Source: Alphaproteobacteria bacterium (GTDB lineage: Bacteria; Pseudomonadota; Alphaproteobacteria; UBA828). Taken from it: 18,754 nt of DNA. The notes below the pieces were generated by a model, which was given only the letters and a program-made list of their open reading frames with translations, was not told the DNA's origin and did not search any database. The translations under genes and the position numbers were made by a program. The stretch covers positions 1-18,754 of the forward strand of contig JAJDVB010000197.1 of the NCBI GenBank assembly GCA_022826345.1, in the 5' to 3' direction. This document shows, one piece after another, positions 15,261 through 18,754 of this stretch; within the stretch, counting starts at the first letter, position 1, and every line of letters begins with the position of its first letter.

Positions 15261-15611
15261 ATGAGCAGACGCAGCCTTGAGCGCAATCCGGCCGCGCTGA
15301 CGGCCGCCCGACACCTCAGGGAGTTCGGCTTTACGGGCTGGCACCTGAGGCAGCGCAAGCAAGACCCCCGCCCCCCCGATGCCGTGGTGGACGGCGCGGA
15401 CCGCGTGGAGCGGCAGTTGGTCCAGGCCGACCACCACGCCGCCGAACAGTTCCCGCAGCGGGACGATTCCGCCGTGTTCCTGCTGATGGGCCGGCCTCGC
15501 CCCGAAGCCGGAGACGGACTGATAGCGCTCACTCGCTACTGGCTCATCGAGGAGATCAACGTCATGCACCAGGACAGGGAAGAGGCGATTTATGCCGTGT
15601 TCTGCACATGA
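15261..15611 (+). CDS. Possible 116-residue hypothetical protein
   Basis: This is a doubtful gene that I do not recognise. It starts at ATG 15261 with GAGGA at about 15245-15249, a rather long spacing of 11 bases. The protein begins MSRRSLERNPAALTAARHLR and ends LIEEINVMHQDREEAIYAVF. It is charged, has no signal or membrane segment, and ends 82 bases before the beta-barrel gene. Third codon positions are mostly G or C, as in the real genes nearby, whereas the open frame upstream of 15261 does not show this. An antisense frame covering the same bases (15159-15623, - strand) is also open with similar composition, so the coding strand is not settled. It may also be a gene remnant. Confidence 0.35.
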   Translation: MSRRSLERNPAALTAARHLREFGFTGWHLRQRKQDPRPPDAVVDGADRVERQLVQADHHAAEQFPQRDDSAVFLLMGRPRPEAGDGLIALTRYWLIEEINVMHQDREEAIYAVFCT

Positions 15612-15680
15612 GGCGGCAGACAACCATTCTTCTGGAAGTCCGTGGAACGCCCGAGCGCGCCGCCTGTCTATTACCGGAAT

Positions 15681-15685
15681 GGGAG
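15681..15685 (+). promoter_or_regulatory. Ribosome binding site deciding a GTG start
   Basis: GGGAG lies 8 bases before GTG 15694. It overlaps an in-frame ATG at 15679, which would add five residues and has no comparable site upstream. Confidence 0.55.
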
Positions 15686-15693
15686 TGAGTGTC

Positions 15694-16374
15694 GTGAGAG
15701 TGTTGGGAAGAGTGCTGTTGCCAGTCGTGGTTCTACTGTTTGCTGCCGGCGCCGTACTCGCTCAGGACAATCAAGACAGCGTCCCGCGCCTCTATCTCTC
15801 GGCGAGCGGTGCTCTGATCATGCCAGCTGACGTTCACGCCGACTTCCACGACGCTTCGGGGAGCCCGAATGGAGGAATGGATGGGGCATTCGACAGGGGC
15901 CCTGGTCTCGTTCTCGTCATGGGCTACGGCCAGAAGTGGGGGGTCCGGGGCGAGTTGGAGATCGGGTACCGGACCTTCGCGATCGACAGGATATCGAACG
16001 TTCGGCGGGGTAGCCTTGCCGACCCCGGCTCCTATCGAGCGGTCGGCGACGTGACGTCATACTCGGTCATGGGGAATGTCGTGTCGTCGCTGGATTTGGG
16101 TCCTCTCAACTTGTACGTCGGCGGCGGCATCGGCATGGCCCGCGTCGACGCCGGTATGCGCTCCATTGCACGTGTGTCGTTCGACGAAGCCGATGGCCGG
16201 GACAGCGTATTTGCCTGGCAGCTGTTCACCGGCCTCCAGTACCACCTGTCCCAGGACTTCTCCGCGTCGCTGGGCTATCGCTATTTCGCGACCGAAGACG
16301 CGAGATTCGGCAGCACCTCCGCACCCATTGAGGCTCACAACGTCGAAGTGGGCATTACCCACTGGCTGGACTGA
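15694..16374 (+). CDS. Outer-membrane beta-barrel protein (opacity/OmpW-like size class)
   Basis: From GTG 15694 this gives a 226-residue protein. A clear signal peptide ends near Ala23 (AAGAVLA|QDNQ). The mature part is a series of alternating hydrophobic/polar strands with Gly and aromatic residues: RLYLSASGALIMP, GLVLVMGYGQKWGVRGELE, LNLYVGGGIGMARVD, FAWQLFTGLQYHL, FSASLGYRYFATED, and a last strand HNVEVGITHWLD. This fits a small eight-stranded outer-membrane barrel of the generic 'outer membrane protein beta-barrel' family. The last strand ends with W-L-D rather than the usual terminal Phe. The ligand or role cannot be told. The amidase gene follows after 43 bases, so the two may form an operon. 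Longer starts (ATG 15679, ATG 15592) are less likely. Confidence 0.8.
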   Translation: MRVLGRVLLPVVVLLFAAGAVLAQDNQDSVPRLYLSASGALIMPADVHADFHDASGSPNGGMDGAFDRGPGLVLVMGYGQKWGVRGELEIGYRTFAIDRISNVRRGSLADPGSYRAVGDVTSYSVMGNVVSSLDLGPLNLYVGGGIGMARVDAGMRSIARVSFDEADGRDSVFAWQLFTGLQYHLSQDFSASLGYRYFATEDARFGSTSAPIEAHNVEVGITHWLD

Positions 16375-16404
16375 GGATCCCGGACACCTTTATTTCCGGT
16401 CTGC

Positions 16405-16410
16405 GAGGGG
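16405..16410 (+). promoter_or_regulatory. Ribosome binding site deciding a TTG start for the amidase
   Basis: GAGGGG lies 7 bases before TTG 16418. This TTG gives a protein with a well-formed signal peptide, whereas the in-frame ATG at 16076 lies deep inside the upstream gene. Confidence 0.6.
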
Positions 16411-16417
16411 CAACATA

Positions 16418-17629
16418 TTGCAGCAGAAAACGAAAGCAACGGTTCGCGCGACGAGGCTGTGCGGGATCGTCGCTGCGGCCACCGTCGTCTGGCTCTGCGC
16501 ACTTTCGCTCGCAGTCGAGGCCGCTGCGCCGTCGGTGGAGGACGTGCGCGTGGATCGGTACGGCGGCGGGACGCGGCTCGTCGTGGAACTGACCGGAGCG
16601 GTGGACTTTCAGGTCTTCGCTTTGGCCGGGCCGGAGCGGCTGGTGATCGATCTGTCGCCGGTGCGCTGGGTACTGCCGGATCGCACTCTCACCATCGGCC
16701 GTGACGGCGTGGCTCAGATCCGGTTCGGCCAATTCCGGCCCGATACCTCGCGCATCGTGATCGACCTGGATCTGCCGCTCATCCTGGGCAGTGCGCAGTG
16801 GCTTGAGGCCGACTCAGTCTCCAGGAACCCCTACCGCCTGATCCTCGATCTCGCCCCCGTGCCCGCGTCGGCGTTTCTCGCCACGGTCCGCGTTCAGCCG
16901 CCGGACCCTGCGCCGCTGCCACGGTTGAAGCCGCTGCCGCCATCCCTCGTCCGCCTCATCGCCCTCGACCCCGGCCACGGAGGGCGCGATCCCGGGGCGG
17001 TCTCGTCGGGTGGTGTACAGGAGAAAGTTATCGTCCTGACCTTTGCGCGTGAGCTTCGCGACGTTCTCCAGGAAACCGGTCGCTATCGCGTGGCAATGAC
17101 CCGGGACAGCGACCGCAAGGTCGGGCTCTGGCAGCGCGTGGCATTCGCCCGCAATTCCGGCGCGGACGTCCTCCTCTCAATTCACGTAGACCGCGTGCAT
17201 GATCGCCGGGTGCACGGAGCCTCGGTCTACACCCTGTCCGAGGAGGCCTCCGACGCCGAGACAGCCGAGCTCGCCAGGTTCGAGAACAAGGCTGACATCG
17301 CCGCCGGTATCGAGGCGCCGGAGCAGCTTGATCCCGATGTCGCTGCGGTTCTTGCTTCGATGGAGCAGCAGGGAACCATGAACTGTTCCGTTGTACTTGC
17401 AGGACTGCTGGTCCCCGCGCTCGGCGAAGTGGCTCCCCTCGTCAACCGCTCCCACCGAATGGCGGAGTTCCGCGTGCTCAAGGCACCGGATGTCCCGTCG
17501 GTCCTGATCGAGCTCGGCTTCTTGTCCAACGAGCAGGATGCCGAACGCCTGAAGAGCGTCAATCACAGGAGGGCGCTGGCCGTAGCGATCCTCAAGGCTG
17601 TCGACGAGTATTTCCTGGAACCTTGCTGA
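16418..17629 (+). CDS. Periplasmic N-acetylmuramoyl-L-alanine amidase (AmiC type, AMIN plus Amidase_3)
   Basis: From TTG 16418 this gives 403 residues, close to the usual length of AmiB/AmiC proteins. A signal peptide ends at about residue 37 (VEAAA|P). Residues 38 to about 145 form an AMIN domain (VEDVRVDRYGGGTRLVVELT, ERLVIDLSPVRW, RIVIDLDLPL, NPYRLILDLAP), which localises such enzymes to peptidoglycan or the division site. A Pro-rich linker follows. The zinc-dependent Amidase_3 domain spans about 178-400. The four expected catalytic or zinc residues are visible: His187 in LDPGHGGRDPG, Glu202 in VQEKVIVL, His256 in LLSIHVD (Val where Ala is usual) and Glu365 in LIELGFLSN. The enzyme cuts the bond between N-acetylmuramic acid and the stem peptide, the step that makes the denuded glycan bound by SPOR domains. 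The segment 270-320, rich in Glu and Ala, resembles the regulatory helix that blocks the active site until an EnvC/NlpD-type activator binds. Confidence 0.92.
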   Translation: MQQKTKATVRATRLCGIVAAATVVWLCALSLAVEAAAPSVEDVRVDRYGGGTRLVVELTGAVDFQVFALAGPERLVIDLSPVRWVLPDRTLTIGRDGVAQIRFGQFRPDTSRIVIDLDLPLILGSAQWLEADSVSRNPYRLILDLAPVPASAFLATVRVQPPDPAPLPRLKPLPPSLVRLIALDPGHGGRDPGAVSSGGVQEKVIVLTFARELRDVLQETGRYRVAMTRDSDRKVGLWQRVAFARNSGADVLLSIHVDRVHDRRVHGASVYTLSEEASDAETAELARFENKADIAAGIEAPEQLDPDVAAVLASMEQQGTMNCSVVLAGLLVPALGEVAPLVNRSHRMAEFRVLKAPDVPSVLIELGFLSNEQDAERLKSVNHRRALAVAILKAVDEYFLEPC

Positions 17630-18310
17630 GCGTGCGCCATTGAGACCGGTCGAATTTCTCCGCCTCATCGTGCCAGCCCTCGCTGGAAGGAACCTGCCAT
17701 GCTGCGAACCACAACAGTCCGCCGGCGAGACGACGAGCCTCGGCGCGATGACACCCCTGGCGAGCGATCCCGTTCGCTCCAAACGGCTTCGGTCGACGGT
17801 GCCGGGCACGTGTTTCACGTTCCGAACCCGCTGGTGCCAGATCGCGCCGCCAGTCTTGCTCTACGGTGCCGAAGTTCGCAATATTACGACGTTTCCATCT
17901 TCAGGAAACGCATCAGCGTACGTACTTCTTCTTGCATGCATAGCTCAATAGTGCTAACGCATATTGGCTGTAGAATCAGCATTAGACTGCGAAAGTTCTG
18001 CGATTTAGTAGAAGCAAATACTCGCGACACTGTATCAATTAGTCGATCGAGATGAGTGGAGGCGAGTGTGGTAATCTTGGGCGCTACACACGGAGGTATA
18101 AGGTTGGGGCGTGTCGAAGAGAGCGCCGTCTACGTTCATCTTTCGGCCAAAAGAACTGGGAAGGAGTTGGGCGACTCATGCGTTTCCCGGATACGAGGTT
18201 GCACCGCGGTAACGGCATCATCCCTTGACGCGGTGTGTCATGACTCTTTCGAGTGAAAGGTCAAGTTTTCATCCAATGGCTGGTTACGACAAGTCCATAG
18301 GTACGGATCG
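17630..18310. other. Gene-free stretch with an AT-richer core
   Basis: I find no convincing gene in these roughly 680 bases. From about 17870 to 18060 the sequence is visibly AT-richer than the rest of the window. It contains a 7-bp perfect hairpin (17890-17910) and two 8-bp palindromes (17918-17925, 17933-17940). A TTGACG at 18225-18230 could be a -35 box for the next gene, but no good -10 follows at the right spacing. Confidence 0.5.
17890..17910. repeat. 7-bp inverted repeat in the AT-richer stretch
   Basis: CGTTTCC, loop ATCTTCA, GGAAACG. It is closely followed by the palindromes GTACGTAC (17918-17925) and TGCATGCA (17933-17940). No T-run follows; it may be an operator, an RNA hairpin or chance. 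Confidence 0.55.
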
Positions 18311-18754
18311 ATGAGCGGGGATCGAATGCCGGGCTGCGCCAGACCGAAAGAGCCGATTCCGGCTGCGGCATCACACAGCGAGCCGCGGTCCTCCCTGGCA
18401 TGGCTGCGTGGTGCCGGTTTCGACAGCGCACTCATTTTCGGTGGAATCTCTCTCGCGCTGCTCTGTGGGGCCGCGATCCTTTACGAGCCGTCCTGGTTCT
18501 ACCCGATCCTGGTGGTCGATCTCTGGGTGCTGGGATATCACCATGTGATCTCCACCTACACGCGGCTTTGCTTCGACAAGGCGAGCTTCCGTGAGCACCG
18601 GTGGATGATCGCCTACCTCGTCCCGGTCATTGCCGCAGTCACCATCCTGCTCGCCTGGACGGTCGGGATCTGGGTCATCGTAACGATCTATTTCTACTGG
18701 CAGTGGTGGCACTACACGCGGCAGAGCTGGGGAATTTCACGCGCCTATCGCCGG
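18311..18754 (+). CDS. Polytopic membrane protein with His motifs (3' truncated)
   Basis: The frame is open from ATG 18311 to the window end (148 residues) and continues beyond it. ATG 18326, with GCGGGG just upstream, is an alternative start. After a hydrophilic N-terminus of about 35 residues come hydrophobic segments at about 36-58 (FDSALIFGGISLALLCGAAI), 62-76 (WFYPILVVDLWVLGY), and 98-129 (YLVPVIAAVTILLAWTVGIW and beyond, probably two helices). His residues sit at or near the membrane edges: His77-His78 in YHHVISTYTRL, His96 and His134 in YWQWWHYTRQSWGI. This pattern could bind a metal or a prenyl/lipid substrate, but I do not recognise the family and assign no function. Confidence 0.75.
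   Translation, partial: MSGDRMPGCARPKEPIPAAASHSEPRSSLAWLRGAGFDSALIFGGISLALLCGAAILYEPSWFYPILVVDLWVLGYHHVISTYTRLCFDKASFREHRWMIAYLVPVIAAVTILLAWTVGIWVIVTIYFYWQWWHYTRQSWGISRAYRR

Noticed and set aside
16375..16417. Weak hairpin (CCGG...CCGG) between the beta-barrel and amidase genes as a terminator
   Set aside because: The stem is only 4 bp with a long loop and no T-run. The 43-base gap fits co-transcription better.
17699..18055. 118-residue + strand frame starting with MLRTTTVRRR
   Set aside because: It has a possible ribosome binding site, but the composition drifts from Arg/Asp-rich to Ser/Ile/Cys-rich across the AT-richer core, with no domain and atypical codons.
18056..18256. 66-residue + strand frame before the last gene
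   Set aside because: It is short, starts at GTG without a clear ribosome binding site, and resembles no protein I know.

Overview
The window reads as high-GC DNA of a Gram-negative bacterium, most likely a member of the Pseudomonadota. The evidence is lipoprotein signals, an outer-membrane secretin, an outer-membrane beta-barrel, a SPOR-domain protein and a Tad (Flp) pilus assembly locus. I cannot name the genus. All convincing genes lie on the + strand, and many appear to use GTG or TTG starts behind good Shine-Dalgarno sequences.

Region 1 (1-13769) is part of a Tad pilus locus. It holds the 3' end of a CpaB/RcpC-like gene, an unrecognised 602-residue soluble protein, an exported TPR plus SPOR protein, a giant secretin of the CpaC/RcpA type (2859 or 2845 residues), a small lipoprotein in the usual CpaD/RcpB slot, and a CpaE/TadZ-like protein. 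The tadA/cpaF ATPase and the tadB/C platform genes, which commonly follow cpaE, are not present downstream in this window.

The giant gene is the main discovery. Its product combines a lipobox signal and TPR region resembling TadD (the Tad pilotin-type lipoprotein), a spacer of about 425 low-complexity residues, one secretin-associated N-terminal (pil_N-like) domain, 28 tandem 64-residue BON-like repeats covering residues 763-2583, and a complete secretin domain with the classic C-terminal signature. From family knowledge, CpaC/RcpA proteins usually carry one BON domain and are about 450-600 residues long. The repeats alternate between two subtypes (A and B), slip in phase near repeat 21, and show nested duplications of two or four units.

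Region 2 (13772-15611) holds an exported staphylococcal-nuclease-like protein with a C-terminal sunset-like domain. After it comes a stretch of about 740 bases with no convincing gene but several strong hairpins, one with an 11-bp perfect stem, and then a doubtful 116-residue reading frame.

Region 3 (15694-17629) holds an outer-membrane beta-barrel protein and an AmiC-type N-acetylmuramoyl-L-alanine amidase (AMIN plus Amidase_3). A gene-free stretch of about 680 bases follows, with a visibly AT-richer core containing short palindromes. The window ends inside a gene for a polytopic membrane protein rich in His and Trp.

Possible cooperation (inference): the TadD-like module could target the giant secretin to the outer membrane, and the BON array would lie in the periplasm. 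The SPOR protein, and less directly the amidase, could act at the peptidoglycan that such a large assembly must cross.
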